In this document: positions 44,689 through 54,817 of the stretch, piece by piece
Numbering within the stretch: the first letter of the stretch is position 1
Layout: each line of letters starts with the position of its first letter
Source of the DNA: Flagellimonas aurea
Lineage (GTDB): Bacteria > Bacteroidota > Bacteroidia > Flavobacteriales > Flavobacteriaceae
Direction of reading: 5' to 3'
Length of the DNA: 64,000 nucleotides
NCBI RefSeq assembly: GCF_017313785.1
Contig: NZ_JAFLNL010000002.1
Span: 124,001 to 188,000 of the forward strand
Notes under the pieces: generated by a model
The model's input: only the letters and a program-made list of their open reading frames with translations
What the model was told of the DNA's origin: nothing
The model's database searches: none
Position numbers and translations under genes: made by a program

Positions 44689-46086
44689 ATGAGTTTCAGG
44701 ATTGAAAAAGACACCATGGGCGAGGTAAAAGTACCCGCCGATAAGTATTGGGGCGCCCAAACCGAACGTTCCCGAAACAACTTTAAAATTGGTGCACCGG
44801 CATCTATGCCCTTGGATGTGGTATACGGATTTGCATATTTAAAAAAGGCTGCTGCCTACACGAACCACGAACTTGGGGTGCTCAGCCAAGAAAAAAGAGA
44901 TTTGATCGCACAGGTTTGCGATGAAATTCTCGAGGGCAAGCACGATGACCAATTTCCTTTGGTCATTTGGCAAACAGGCTCAGGAACCCAAAGCAACATG
45001 AACGTGAACGAAGTGATCGCCAACAGGGCTCACGAAATCGCGGGCAAAAAAATAGGGGAAGGCGAGAAAACCATCCAGCCCAACGACGATGTGAACAAGA
45101 GCCAATCCTCCAACGATACTTTCCCCACGGGAATGCACATTGCTGCCTATAAAAAGATTGTGGAGGTTACCATTCCCGGTGTTGAACAATTACGAGATAC
45201 TTTGGAGAAAAAATCCAAAGAATTCAAGGATGTTGTGAAGATAGGTAGGACGCACCTTATGGATGCCACTCCCCTAACCTTGGGCCAAGAATTTTCCGGC
45301 TACGTTTCGCAATTGAACCATGGTTTAAAAGCATTGAAGAATACGTTGCCACACCTTAGCGAGCTTGCCTTGGGTGGAACGGCCGTAGGTACCGGCTTGA
45401 ATACTCCAAAGGGTTACGATGTTCTTGTGGCCAAATATATTGCCGAGTTTACCGGGAAACCTTTTGTTACTGCAGAAAACAAGTTCGAGGCACTTGCCTC
45501 CCACGATGCCATTGTTGAAAGCCATGGAGCTTTGAAACAATTGGCGGTTTCTTTGAACAAGATTGCGAACGATATCCGTATGATGGCCTCCGGTCCACGT
45601 TCTGGTATCGGGGAGATTATAATCCCTGCCAACGAACCGGGAAGTTCCATAATGCCCGGCAAGGTAAACCCTACCCAGTGTGAGGCCATAACCATGGTAT
45701 GTGCCCAAGTTATGGGGAATGATGTGACCATTAGCGTCGGTGGAACGCAAGGCCATTATGAACTAAACGTTTTTAAACCGGTTATGGCGGCCAATATTCT
45801 ACAATCTGCCCAACTTATTGGGGATGCATGTGTTAGTTTTGATGAAAACTGTGCTGTTGGAATTGAGCCAAACCACGCTACCATAAAGACGTTGTTGAAC
45901 AATTCGTTGATGCTGGTTACCGCTTTGAACACCAAAATTGGTTATTACAAGGCTGCAGAAATTGCCAATACAGCTCATAAAAATGGCACCACATTGAAAG
46001 AAGAGGCCATTAATCTTGGGTATGTTACCGCTGAAGAATATGATGAGTGGGTAAAACCTGAAGATATGGTGGGAAGCTTAAAATAA
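44689..46086 (+). CDS. fumC: Fumarate hydratase, class II
   Basis: This 465-aa homotetrameric, iron-independent fumarase interconverts fumarate and malate in the TCA cycle. The superfamily signature [11 protein letters not shown] lies near residue 318. The active-site His is in [16 protein letters not shown] and the substrate loop in [12 protein letters not shown]. The length matches E. coli FumC (467). It is monocistronic, with a promoter-like box upstream and a strong hairpin downstream. Confidence 0.97.
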   Translation: MSFRIEKDTMGEVKVPADKYWGAQTERSRNNFKIGAPASMPLDVVYGFAYLKKAAAYTNHELGVLSQEKRDLIAQVCDEILEGKHDDQFPLVIWQTGSGTQSNMNVNEVIANRAHEIAGKKIGEGEKTIQPNDDVNKSQSSNDTFPTGMHIAAYKKIVEVTIPGVEQLRDTLEKKSKEFKDVVKIGRTHLMDATPLTLGQEFSGYVSQLNHGLKALKNTLPHLSELALGGTAVGTGLNTPKGYDVLVAKYIAEFTGKPFVTAENKFEALASHDAIVESHGALKQLAVSLNKIANDIRMMASGPRSGIGEIIIPANEPGSSIMPGKVNPTQCEAITMVCAQVMGNDVTISVGGTQGHYELNVFKPVMAANILQSAQLIGDACVSFDENCAVGIEPNHATIKTLLNNSLMLVTALNTKIGYYKAAEIANTAHKNGTTLKEEAINLGYVTAEEYDEWVKPEDMVGSLK

Positions 46087-46110
46087 GTTTCTTTTCACTG
46101 AAGATATAAA

Positions 46111-46142
46111 AAATGCCCGTCCAAAAGTGGACGGGCATTTTT
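46111..46142 (+). terminator. Terminator after fumC, probably bidirectional
   Basis: The 10-bp stem TGCCCGTCCA / TGGACGGGCA has a 4-nt loop, an A run before it and a T run after it. It can therefore serve both fumC and the convergent coiled-coil gene. Confidence 0.88.
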
Positions 46143-46166
46143 AGTTATGGTGATAGTGTGTGTTTA

Positions 46167-47057
46167 TTATTTCAGCTCAAAGCTGGAAGTACCCAACAAT
46201 TTCAATTTGTTATCGTAAACATTTACCATGTAGTTTCCGTCTTGGAAATCACCACTAGGCTTGTTTATATAATCACAAACATCCAAAGCATCGTTCTCGT
46301 AGTAGAAGTTGGTTCCTTTACTATAAGTTAGGGAATTACCTTCTTCGGTAGTTTTTGTCAAACCTTCACCCAACACATTACCTTGTGGCCCAAGAACTTC
46401 GATATAGAATTCTCTGTCACCAGCTTCGGCGATTACGTTATCGGCAATGGTAAAACAAACTTTGAATTTATCAGTGGCTCTAGCTCTGGAAGTAGATACC
46501 AATTTACCACTGTTTCTCTCCTTAATGGCATCAACGCTTATAGTACTAAGGTTAAGTGCAGATCCTTTTTCAACGGCGTCTGCCAATTGAGTGTTCTGGA
46601 TGATCAAAGAATCGTTGAATACGGTTTGTTGTTCCAATTCAGCAAAAGTGCTGTCTCTTTGCATAGCCAACAAGCTGTTGGATTGCGTCAAGGAATCAAC
46701 TTGTTTCAATAATTCTTCTCTTTCTGCTTTAAGTACGCTTACTTGTCTTCTATAACGGGAAAGTGTAGCGATATCAGCTTTCATGTTGCTTACAGAATCA
46801 ATGTATTTTGCGATGTTGTCCCTAGCAGCAACCAACTCTTCGTTAGTGGCGTTGCTTTCCAAAATAGCTTTATCGTACTCGGACTTTAAATTGTTCAAAT
46901 CCTCTACGACCAATTCTTTCTCTTGAGTAAGTGCATCTGTTGTAGCTTTTTTATCTTGATAAAGACTAACCGTGTAAATAATGGTTCCCAAAAGAACTAC
47001 CCCTAACAGACCTGCTATTACTTTCAATCCGTTATTGTTATTTTTTATTTCAGTCAT
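46167..47057 (-). CDS. Membrane-anchored coiled-coil protein of unknown function
   Basis: This 296-aa protein has one N-terminal transmembrane helix (about residues 11-31), a long heptad-like coiled coil (about 38-165, rich in Glu, Leu, Asp and Lys) and a C-terminal beta domain (about 195-295: FKVCFTIADNVIAEAGDREFYIEVLGPQG, then YDNKLKLLGTSSFEL). The topology suggests a periplasmic rod with a globular tip. It is conserved-looking in flavobacteria, where it sometimes carries a chromosome-partitioning label that nothing here supports. Confidence 0.83.
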   Translation of the reverse strand: MTEIKNNNNGLKVIAGLLGVVLLGTIIYTVSLYQDKKATTDALTQEKELVVEDLNNLKSEYDKAILESNATNEELVAARDNIAKYIDSVSNMKADIATLSRYRRQVSVLKAEREELLKQVDSLTQSNSLLAMQRDSTFAELEQQTVFNDSLIIQNTQLADAVEKGSALNLSTISVDAIKERNSGKLVSTSRARATDKFKVCFTIADNVIAEAGDREFYIEVLGPQGNVLGEGLTKTTEEGNSLTYSKGTNFYYENDALDVCDYINKPSGDFQDGNYMVNVYDNKLKLLGTSSFELK

Positions 47058-47225
47058 AACTTTTTGTTTTAATTGATTCTACGTTTAAGGTTTTTTAATC
47101 AATCGTGTTTGGTTTATATACGCACCAGATTTACATTTGGATTATTTGGATGAAAATAATCTTCACAAAAAATTACAATTCTGCCTATAATCCCTTATTT
47201 TTAGGAGGATAAAAAAGAATCCATT

Positions 47226-48023
47226 ATGAAAAAAAATATATTTGTAACCATTGGTGCGCTAGCACTTTTTATGGTTTCCTGTAAGCAAAAAGAGCAAAAA
47301 CAAGAAGAAACAGCGGATGTAGAAGAAACCGCAATCGAGGTTGAAGCACCTGCTGCTGCCAAAATAACCCCTATTGAACATGCTACCGCCGTAATCGAAT
47401 GGGATGACAATACCATATATATAGATCCTGTTGGTGGGAAAGCTGCTTTTGAAGGCCAAAAATCACCTGATATCATTTTTATTACGGATATACATGGAGA
47501 CCATTTTAATCCGGAAACTTTAAACGAATTGGATTTGGAAGGGGTCCAAATAATTGCTCCCGATGCCGTGGTTTTACAAATGGAAGAAAACCTTTCCTCC
47601 AAAACAACCACTATGAAAAATGGGGAAAGCAAAGAGATTGCCGGTTTTCAAGTAAAAGCCATACCCATGTACAACTTACGGGAAGAAGCTAAAGACTTTC
47701 ATGTAAAAGGAAGAGGAAATGGCTATGTGTTCACCTTTGGTGATGAACGTATCTATTTCTCCGGAGATACTGAAGACATTCCTGAAATGCGTGCTTTGGA
47801 AAATATAGATAAAGCATTCATTTGTATGAACCTTCCGTATACCATGACAGTGGAAAGTGCAGCCGATGCCGTTTTGGAATTTAAACCTGCCCAAGTTTAT
47901 CCATACCACTTTAGAGGCAGACCCGACGTAAGTGATGTGGACAAGTTCAAAACCTTGGTGAACAAGGGTGATTCTGACATTGAAGTTGTACAATTGGATT
48001 GGTATCCAACAGAAGATTACTAA
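47226..48023 (+). CDS. MBL-fold hydrolase lipoprotein (UlaG-like)
   Basis: This 265-aa protein has a lipoprotein signal (lipobox MVSC) and a Glu/Gln/Ala-rich linker to residue about 45. The catalytic domain begins HATAVIEWDDNTIYIDPVGG. The metal motif reads DIHGDHFNPET, with later ligands in FSGDTED and YPYHFRG. It belongs to the YtkL/UlaG-like branch of the superfamily, with unknown substrate and an envelope location. Confidence 0.87.
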   Translation: MKKNIFVTIGALALFMVSCKQKEQKQEETADVEETAIEVEAPAAAKITPIEHATAVIEWDDNTIYIDPVGGKAAFEGQKSPDIIFITDIHGDHFNPETLNELDLEGVQIIAPDAVVLQMEENLSSKTTTMKNGESKEIAGFQVKAIPMYNLREEAKDFHVKGRGNGYVFTFGDERIYFSGDTEDIPEMRALENIDKAFICMNLPYTMTVESAADAVLEFKPAQVYPYHFRGRPDVSDVDKFKTLVNKGDSDIEVVQLDWYPTEDY

Positions 48024-48091
48024 AAAATGAAATAATATTGTAGTTTAGCCGTTAGAAAACAAACTTAGTAACCTAAATCAAATACTCGAAT

Positions 48092-48772
48092 ATGGCTCCC
48101 AAATCCCATGTTTTTGTAGTGTTGGCACTTCTTTTTGCCATACAAACTACCTACTCCAATCAATGTGATAATTTTTATGCTAAAGTTACCTATGCGCTGA
48201 GTCATGGCAAAAAAGCTATGGAAGCCACCAACTTTGAGCACCAAATGTACTACGCCGAAAGAGCCCTTACCGCTTTGGAAAGCGGGCAAAGTTTTATGGA
48301 AGAATGCAGTTGTAATAAGGCCAAGAACAAGACCTTGGATGCAATGGAAACCTTGGACAAGGCCATAGAGCCAGCTGACTGGGAAGCTGGAAGGTTCTTT
48401 ACCAAAAAAGCTATCGGCGAAATCAACGAACTTATCACCATTATAGATGAGTGCACTCTTGGAACGTCCCCATCGGTCGTTTCTGAAGAAATTTACACTG
48501 ATGACGGAACCTCCGTTGCAGAAAGTACTGAAACCGCTTCCGTACAGTCCATGGAATTGGAAATGATAAAAGTTTTTGAAAAACATGCAGGTGATAAACT
48601 CCATTCCGCGGAACAGGCCATTCAACAATTGGTGGAACTTTCAAATTCCATCGGTTCCACTTCTGGAAACAGTCAAGATGCCAATAGCTTGGCTGCCCAC
48701 CAAAAAGCTTATTTGGAAAAAGCGAAAAGATTGTTGGAGGAAGGAATCAAAAATCTCGGTGGAGAAGAATAA
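48092..48772 (+). CDS. Secreted helical protein of unknown function
   Basis: A signal peptide ends near TTYS. The mature protein (about 205 aa) is almost entirely helical, with cysteines at QCDNFY, MEECSCNKA and IDECTLG that could form disulfides in the periplasm. A Ser/Thr-rich linker (about residues 130-150) separates two helical parts (ALSHGKKAMEATNFEHQMYYAERAL, then KLHSAEQAIQQLVELS). I do not recognise the family. It is convergent with ettA, 14 bp apart, with no terminator visible. Confidence 0.75.
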   Translation: MAPKSHVFVVLALLFAIQTTYSNQCDNFYAKVTYALSHGKKAMEATNFEHQMYYAERALTALESGQSFMEECSCNKAKNKTLDAMETLDKAIEPADWEAGRFFTKKAIGEINELITIIDECTLGTSPSVVSEEIYTDDGTSVAESTETASVQSMELEMIKVFEKHAGDKLHSAEQAIQQLVELSNSIGSTSGNSQDANSLAAHQKAYLEKAKRLLEEGIKNLGGEE

Positions 48773-48786
48773 TTCCTCCCCTTTTA

Positions 48787-50478
48787 TTAACGAATCAATT
48801 TTTTGTACTTGATACGCTTGGGCATGATATCCGTTCCCAAGCGTTTCTTTTTGTTCTCCTCATAATCCGAGAAAGAACCTTCAAAAAAGTATACTTGTGA
48901 ATCACCTTCGAATGCCAAAATGTGTGTACAAATCCTATCCAAGAACCATCTGTCGTGAGATATGATCACGGCACAACCCGCAAAGTTCTCCAAACCTTCT
49001 TCCAACGCACGTAGCGTGTTTACGTCCAAATCGTTCGTGGGCTCATCCAATAGCAGCACGTTGCCCTCTTCCTTTAAGGTCATGGCCAAATGCAGACGGT
49101 TCCGCTCACCTCCGGAAAGCATGTTCACCTTTTTGTTCTGTTCGCTTCCCGAAAAGTTAAATCGACTCAAATAGGCACGGGAATTTACTTGCTTCCCTCC
49201 CATCATAATCAACTCTTGGCTATCGCTGAAGTTTTCCCAAATAGATTTCTCAGGGTCAATATTTGAGTGTGATTGATCCACATAGGCCAACTTGGCGGTA
49301 TCCCCAACAATAAATTCTCCTTTGTCGGGTGTTTCCTCGCCCATGATCATTTTGAATATGGTAGTCTTACCGGCACCGTTCGGCCCAATTATACCGACTA
49401 TACCAGCCTGAGGTAGATTAAAATTAAGTTCTTCGTACAACAATTTATCCCCAAAGGCCTTACTGACACCCTTTGCCTCGATTACATTGGTTCCCAATCG
49501 AGGTCCATTTGGGATATAAATCTCCAACTTCTCCTCTATTTGCTTTTGGTCTTGGCTCAAGAGTTTGTCATAATTTTTCAAACGCGCCTTTTGTTTGGCC
49601 TGTCTTCCCTTTGCACCTTGGCGAACCCAATCCAGCTCCCGCTCCAATGTTTTTTGACGTTTGGAGGCCTGCTTGCTCTCTTGTTCCAATCGTTTTGCCT
49701 TTTGATCCAACCAGCTAGAATAGTTCCCTTTCCAAGGAATTCCCTCGCCGCGATCTAGTTCCAAAATCCAACCGGCAACGTTATCCAAGAAATAACGGTC
49801 GTGTGTTACGGCAATTACTGTACCTTTATATTGGGCCAAATGGTGCTCCAACCAGTGCACGGATTCGGCATCCAAGTGGTTGGTAGGCTCATCCAACAAT
49901 AAAACATCAGGTTCCTTCAACAATAGTCGGCACAGGGCCACCCTTCTTCGTTCCCCACCGGAGAGCACTCCTATTTTCTTATCGCTTTCAGGCGTACGGA
50001 GCGCATCCATCGCAATCTCCAATTTTGTATCCAGCTCCCAAGCATTGGATGCATCGATCTGATCTTGAAGCGCTGCTTGCTTGTCCATCAACTTTTGCAT
50101 CTTGTCCGCATCTTCATATACTTCTGGAAGACCGAACATATCGTTGATTTTATTATACTCATCCAAAATGGCAACGGTTTCGGCAACACCCTCTTTCACT
50201 ACTTCAAGAACGGTCTTGTTCTCATCCAGCTGTGGTTCCTGCTCCAAATAACCCACGGAATACCCAGGTGAAAAAACCACATCTCCCTGATAATTTTTAT
50301 CGACCCCTGCAATAATTTTGAGCAAAGTGGATTTACCTGATCCGTTTAGACCCAAAATTCCAATTTTGGCTCCGTAGAAAAAGCTTAAATATATATTTTT
50401 AAGCACTGGGGTATTTGCCGTTTTATAGGTCTTGGTAACCCCAGACATTGAAAAAATGACTTTCTTATCGTCTGACAT
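48787..50478 (-). CDS. ettA: Energy-dependent translational throttle protein EttA (ABC-F)
   Basis: This is a 563-aa ABC-F ATPase with two nucleotide-binding domains. Walker A motifs are GLNGSGKST and GPNGAGKTT. Signatures are LSGGERRRVALCRLL and LSGGERNRLHLAM. DEPTNHLD and DEPTNDLD Walker B motifs are also present. A charged linker (KRLEQESKQASKRQKTLERELDWVRQGAKGRQAK) joins the domains. It has no membrane domain; EttA binds the ribosomal E site and gates the first elongation steps according to ATP/ADP. The length fits EttA (555 in E. coli). Confidence 0.93.
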   Translation of the reverse strand: MSDDKKVIFSMSGVTKTYKTANTPVLKNIYLSFFYGAKIGILGLNGSGKSTLLKIIAGVDKNYQGDVVFSPGYSVGYLEQEPQLDENKTVLEVVKEGVAETVAILDEYNKINDMFGLPEVYEDADKMQKLMDKQAALQDQIDASNAWELDTKLEIAMDALRTPESDKKIGVLSGGERRRVALCRLLLKEPDVLLLDEPTNHLDAESVHWLEHHLAQYKGTVIAVTHDRYFLDNVAGWILELDRGEGIPWKGNYSSWLDQKAKRLEQESKQASKRQKTLERELDWVRQGAKGRQAKQKARLKNYDKLLSQDQKQIEEKLEIYIPNGPRLGTNVIEAKGVSKAFGDKLLYEELNFNLPQAGIVGIIGPNGAGKTTIFKMIMGEETPDKGEFIVGDTAKLAYVDQSHSNIDPEKSIWENFSDSQELIMMGGKQVNSRAYLSRFNFSGSEQNKKVNMLSGGERNRLHLAMTLKEEGNVLLLDEPTNDLDVNTLRALEEGLENFAGCAVIISHDRWFLDRICTHILAFEGDSQVYFFEGSFSDYEENKKKRLGTDIMPKRIKYKKLIR

Positions 50479-50511
50479 CTATTACTAAATTAAATTGTTA
50501 AGAAAAAGAGC

Positions 50512-50694
50512 CTACACCCTACCTTTTAGGGCATTGAACACCCAAGCTACGGCAAAAAAACCGATTCCGACAGCAGCAAAGCCCCAGCCCGCCACTTCAT
50601 CATATTTAAAAGCTCCTAGTGCGATCATACCGACCCCCACAAAAATCATAATCCATGTGGCCCAAGCTAGCACCGTGTTTTTATTCATTCCCAT
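50512..50694 (-). CDS. Small two-helix membrane protein (CAL67264-like)
   Basis: This 60-aa protein has two hydrophobic helices separated by a short polar turn (FKYDEVAGWG). Its opening MNKNTVLAWATWIMIFVGVG resembles what I recall as the CAL67264 family of flavobacterial membrane proteins. The function is unknown. It lies 33 bp upstream of ettA on the same strand. Confidence 0.7.
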   Translation of the reverse strand: MGMNKNTVLAWATWIMIFVGVGMIALGAFKYDEVAGWGFAAVGIGFFAVAWVFNALKGRV

Positions 50695-50760
50695 TCTGTT
50701 AGTTTCTGAAGAATTTCAAATATCGTAAAAATAGGAATAATGTAAAGCCATTATCAAGGA

Positions 50761-51744
50761 TTATGTTTCAAAAGGAAAGCTTACACCACACTTTTTTCGG
50801 ACAGTGTCCAATAACTCTGACAAATCAAGGCTATTTTGATGTGACCATAGATCACTCTCAATTTTATTGCTTCTTAAACATTCATGAACCTCTAGGATTT
50901 CATAATAGTAACCAATACCTTTCAAGGGTAGGCTGAACTTTTTGGTTTCGTCTTCCTTCACCATCGTATATTCGTCCGCTTCGTGCCATCTCGATTTTAA
51001 AAATAATTGCCCTTTGTTGCCAGAAATCTCGGCTTCCATTCGCGAGCGGCTTGTAAAACCACTGTACAACATGGCCTGTGCCTTGGGATAATCAAAAATC
51101 ATGCTGGTCTGGAGCTCCGTACCATTATTGTGAAATTTGGAAGTAGCCAGAATATTTTCGGGCATGCCCAATAATAGGTACGATAGAAAAATGGGGTAAA
51201 TACCGATATCCAAAATTGTTCCTGAAGCCAAGTCTGGATTCAATAATCGGGAGTCCTCATCCCTGTCCAGCGCGTAGAATGCAAAATCCGCATAAAGATA
51301 TTTTAGCGCCCCTATCTCACCTGTATCGACCAATTCTTTCACTTTTTTGATGGATGGATTGAACCTGGACCACATGGCCTCCATTAAAAATGCATTATGC
51401 TTCTTTGATGCATTTACCTGCTCTACCACTTCGTCCCTGTTGACCCCCATTGGTTTTTCGCACAAAACCCCTAGGCCATTTTCAAGTGCCTTAATGGATA
51501 AATCTCTATGAAAATTATGTGGTGTGGCAATGTAAACAACATCTACAGTTCCTGATCGGAACAATTCATCATAACTACCAAATGTGTGTTCCACATCATA
51601 TTCTTCGGCAAATTCCTTGGCCCTTTCCATTGACCTTGATGCCACGGCCGTGACTTCCGCATCCTCTACCAACAAAAGGTCCGAAACAAATTTTCTAGCT
51701 ATTTTTCCTGGGCCAACTATGCCCCATCTTATTTTGGTTTCCAT
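50761..51744 (-). CDS. Gfo/Idh/MocA-family NAD(P)-dependent oxidoreductase
   Basis: This 327-aa oxidoreductase has an N-terminal Rossmann domain (WGIVGPGKIARKF), the conserved CEKPMGVN catalytic-lysine motif near residue 97 and a C-terminal alpha/beta domain containing GTILDIGIYPI. It resembles the dihydrodiol-dehydrogenase-like branch. The substrate, probably a sugar or polyol, is unknown. It is divergent from the carboxyltransferase gene. Confidence 0.9.
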   Translation of the reverse strand: METKIRWGIVGPGKIARKFVSDLLLVEDAEVTAVASRSMERAKEFAEEYDVEHTFGSYDELFRSGTVDVVYIATPHNFHRDLSIKALENGLGVLCEKPMGVNRDEVVEQVNASKKHNAFLMEAMWSRFNPSIKKVKELVDTGEIGALKYLYADFAFYALDRDEDSRLLNPDLASGTILDIGIYPIFLSYLLLGMPENILATSKFHNNGTELQTSMIFDYPKAQAMLYSGFTSRSRMEAEISGNKGQLFLKSRWHEADEYTMVKEDETKKFSLPLKGIGYYYEILEVHECLRSNKIESDLWSHQNSLDLSELLDTVRKKCGVSFPFET

Positions 51745-51749
51745 ATCTT

Positions 51750-51757
51750 CAAAAGTA
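51750..51757 (-). promoter_or_regulatory. Putative -7 box for the oxidoreductase gene
   Basis: The minus-strand sequence is TACTTTTG, an exact TAnnTTTG match, only 5 bp upstream of the start codon, implying a leaderless or very short-leader transcript. Confidence 0.4.
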
Positions 51758-51805
51758 ATAATTATAACTCCTTATCTTTAACCAGCTAAATGAATTTGTA
51801 GTAGA

Positions 51806-53434
51806 ATGGATTTAAACTTCAATAAGAACGAAGACCATAATAAATTAAAACTGTCCAACCTGAAGCGCAGATTGACGAAAGTGAAGCTCGGTGGCGGCAA
51901 GAGCCGTATCGAGAAGCACCATGCCAAAGGTAAACTGACAGCACGGGAACGAATCGATTATCTTCTCGATGAAGAAGCCCCATCCATTGAAATTGGAGCC
52001 TTTGCAGGAGAGGATATGTATGAGGAACACGGAGGATGTCCTTCTGGTGGCGTGGTCGTTAAAGTTGGTTACGTCAAAGGCAAGCAGTGTGTGGTTGTTG
52101 CAAACGATGCCACGGTAAAAGCCGGTGCTTGGTTCCCTATTACCGGAAAGAAAAATTTACGGGCCCAAGAAATTTCAATTGAGAACAAATTGCCCATTAT
52201 TTATTTGGTGGACAGTGCGGGGGTATACCTCCCCATGCAAGATGAAATATTTCCGGATAAAGAGCATTTTGGGCGCATTTTCAGGAACAATGCTGTAATG
52301 AGCAGCATGGGAATTACCCAAATAGCCGCAGTTATGGGAAGCTGTGTTGCCGGCGGTGCCTATTTACCGATTATGAGCGACGAAGCCCTGATCGTGGACA
52401 AAACAGGAAGCATTTTTTTGGCGGGAAGTTATTTGGTAAAAGCAGCAATTGGTGAAAGTATTGACAATGAAACTCTTGGTGGTGCTACAACCCACTCCGA
52501 AATCAGTGGGGTAACCGATTACAAGGCCAAGGATGATAAAGATGCTTTGGACAAGATTAAAAATATTGTGGACAAGATAGGTGATTTTGACAAAGCCGGT
52601 TTCAATAGGGTTGAATCGAAAAAGCCTGCTGAAAATCCAGATGACATTTTTGGCATATTGCCAGCTTCCCGAAGCGACCAATACGATATGGTAGAGATCA
52701 TCAAGCGATTGGTGGACGACTCCGAGTTTGAACAATATAAGGAAGGCTACGGACAGACCATTTTAACGGGTTATGCTCGTATCGATGGTTGGGCCGTGGG
52801 CATAGTCGCCAATCAACGGAAGGTGGTAAAGACCAAGAAGGGCGAAATGCAGTTTGGAGGTGTTATCTATTCCGACTCTGCGGACAAGGCCACCCGTTTT
52901 ATCGCCAACTGTAACCAAAAGAAAATTCCTTTGGTGTTTTTACAAGACGTGACCGGATTTATGGTGGGCAGCAAAAGTGAGCATGGTGGAATTATAAAAG
53001 ATGGTGCCAAAATGGTAAATGCTGTGAGCAATTCAGTAGTGCCAAAATTTACTATTGTTATCGGAAATAGCTATGGAGCAGGAAACTACGCCATGTGCGG
53101 AAAGGCTTACGACCCTCGGTTGATTGTGGCCTGGCCAAGCGCTGAGCTTGCCGTGATGAGCGGAAACTCAGCCGCCAAGGTACTTTTGCAGATTGAAAAA
53201 GCCAGTTTGGAGAAAAGTGGTAAACCAGTAGATGCAGAAAAGGAAAAACAGCTTTTTGATGAAATAAAGCAACGTTACGATGATCAAATATCACCGTATT
53301 ACGCTGCTGCTAGACTTTGGACGGATGCCATCATCGATCCCTTGGATACCCGCAAATGGATTTCCATGGGAATAGAAGCGGCGAACCACGCACCCATTGA
53401 GAAAAAGTTCAATATGGGAGTGCTACAGGTTTAA
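51806..53434 (+). CDS. Acyl-CoA carboxylase beta subunit (carboxyltransferase)
   Basis: This 542-aa carboxyltransferase has two crotonase-like halves: GGVVVKVGYVKGKQCVVVANDATVKAGAW and VDSAGVYLPMQDEIFPD in the N-half, FLQDVTGFMVGSKSEHGGIIKDGAKMV and GNSYGAGNYAMCGKAYDPR in the C-half. The overall pattern is closest to methylcrotonoyl-CoA carboxylase beta (leucine breakdown), with other branched acyl-CoAs possible. The biotin-carboxylase/carrier subunit is not in view. Its stop is only 4 bp from that of the convergent M24 peptidase gene. Confidence 0.9.
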   Translation: MDLNFNKNEDHNKLKLSNLKRRLTKVKLGGGKSRIEKHHAKGKLTARERIDYLLDEEAPSIEIGAFAGEDMYEEHGGCPSGGVVVKVGYVKGKQCVVVANDATVKAGAWFPITGKKNLRAQEISIENKLPIIYLVDSAGVYLPMQDEIFPDKEHFGRIFRNNAVMSSMGITQIAAVMGSCVAGGAYLPIMSDEALIVDKTGSIFLAGSYLVKAAIGESIDNETLGGATTHSEISGVTDYKAKDDKDALDKIKNIVDKIGDFDKAGFNRVESKKPAENPDDIFGILPASRSDQYDMVEIIKRLVDDSEFEQYKEGYGQTILTGYARIDGWAVGIVANQRKVVKTKKGEMQFGGVIYSDSADKATRFIANCNQKKIPLVFLQDVTGFMVGSKSEHGGIIKDGAKMVNAVSNSVVPKFTIVIGNSYGAGNYAMCGKAYDPRLIVAWPSAELAVMSGNSAAKVLLQIEKASLEKSGKPVDAEKEKQLFDEIKQRYDDQISPYYAAARLWTDAIIDPLDTRKWISMGIEAANHAPIEKKFNMGVLQV

Positions 53435-53438
53435 ATTT

Positions 53439-54785
53439 CTAGTTGCCCAAGTGCGATTTTGGTCTTGGAATAAGCAGTAATTCCGTTTGTCTACCATTAA
53501 TGTAACGGAAGCCATCCTCACCAAAAAAACCGGGCTCCTCCAGCATAATTCGGATATCCCTGTTCCATTCCGGGATGTTGACAGTTGCATTCAACTCAAT
53601 GGCATATGCGGTGTTAGGGTTCAATGGATAATTTTCGCCATCGTCCTTCATGACTCCACCTTGAGAATCCCACATACCTATGGTTGTACCGGCAGAATGG
53701 CCATACATGCCCATTGGATGGGTATAAATGGATGGTTGCAGACCTGCGGCCTTGGCATCTTTAAGAGCTTTCGCCAAAATCTCGTTCCCCACTTTGCCCT
53801 TGACCATATTCTGGGTCAAAAAATCCTGTACACGATTCCCATCATATAGGGCATTCACCAAAAACGACGGTGCTTCGGTTTCCTCTGGTTTTAGAACATA
53901 GGCCAATTCTTGACAATCTGTGTTCAAACGCAAATAGGTGATACCAAAATCGCAATGCAACAAATCTCCACGTTGAATTACTTCATCGTCCGGTCTTCCT
54001 GAAAATGAATACAGATGCCCTACCAATTCCTCACTGGTACGTTGCACATCAACAGTAGGGTGAAACCATGTTTCCAATCCCAAATCGGTAACTTTTTGAC
54101 GCATCCACCATTCTACCTCAGTGGTTGTAGTAATCCCCGGAGTGATTACTTTTTCCGAAAAGGCCTCGGCAATAATATCATGGGTAATGTCCGTCAACTG
54201 GTTGAAAATAGTCATTTCCCGTGGTGTCCTGGTTTCTATCCAGCGTACAGCCAACTGTTCTGCGGAAACTACCTTAGATTGGTATTTTTTGGGCAAATTA
54301 GCCATGAATTCATCATAATCGGTTTTATCCAACCCATCCGCAATATTATGGTCCTCAGAAAAATTAAGTCCGATTTTCTCCGGGTTCCGTTCAACGATCA
54401 ATTCCATCAAACGTTTCCACTGATTGGGCTCTTTGTCCTTATCCCAAGCGGAAATAATGCTTTTTCCGATATTATAACGGGCGACGGCCAATTTGTCAAT
54501 GGTATTCTTTTCTTTATCCCTGTAAAATAGAATAATTGTCCTTCTCCTTGCATTGAGCCAAGTTGCGGGCAACATGGTTCGCAACACAGGGTCTTCGTTG
54601 TACTCTCGGGAGATCAATACCCACATATCCAAACCTGCATCGTCCATTAGTTTAGGAAGGAGATTGTTGAACCGCTCATCAAGTATTTCGTCAACGACCC
54701 TTGCCCGTTCCACTTCGGGAAGGATTTGTTGGGAAATAACAATAAAAGGTAAAAGCAGCAGTACTAGGTTGATGGTTTTTCGCAT
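53439..54785 (-). CDS. Secreted M24-family aminopeptidase (Xaa-Pro type)
   Basis: This 448-aa protein has a signal peptide (ending FIVISQ) and a pita-bread fold. The dimetal ligands are plausibly Asp in HCDFGITYL, Asp in LNTDCQE, His in THPMGMYGH, Glu in AIELNAT and Glu in IMLEEPG. It probably trims Xaa-Pro peptides in the periplasm. The family is recognisable but exact specificity is not. Confidence 0.88.
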   Translation of the reverse strand: MRKTINLVLLLLPFIVISQQILPEVERARVVDEILDERFNNLLPKLMDDAGLDMWVLISREYNEDPVLRTMLPATWLNARRRTIILFYRDKEKNTIDKLAVARYNIGKSIISAWDKDKEPNQWKRLMELIVERNPEKIGLNFSEDHNIADGLDKTDYDEFMANLPKKYQSKVVSAEQLAVRWIETRTPREMTIFNQLTDITHDIIAEAFSEKVITPGITTTTEVEWWMRQKVTDLGLETWFHPTVDVQRTSEELVGHLYSFSGRPDDEVIQRGDLLHCDFGITYLRLNTDCQELAYVLKPEETEAPSFLVNALYDGNRVQDFLTQNMVKGKVGNEILAKALKDAKAAGLQPSIYTHPMGMYGHSAGTTIGMWDSQGGVMKDDGENYPLNPNTAYAIELNATVNIPEWNRDIRIMLEEPGFFGEDGFRYINGRQTELLLIPRPKSHLGN

Positions 54786-54817
54786 GGTTGATTTTTAAAG
54801 TTTTGAATGTACAAAAC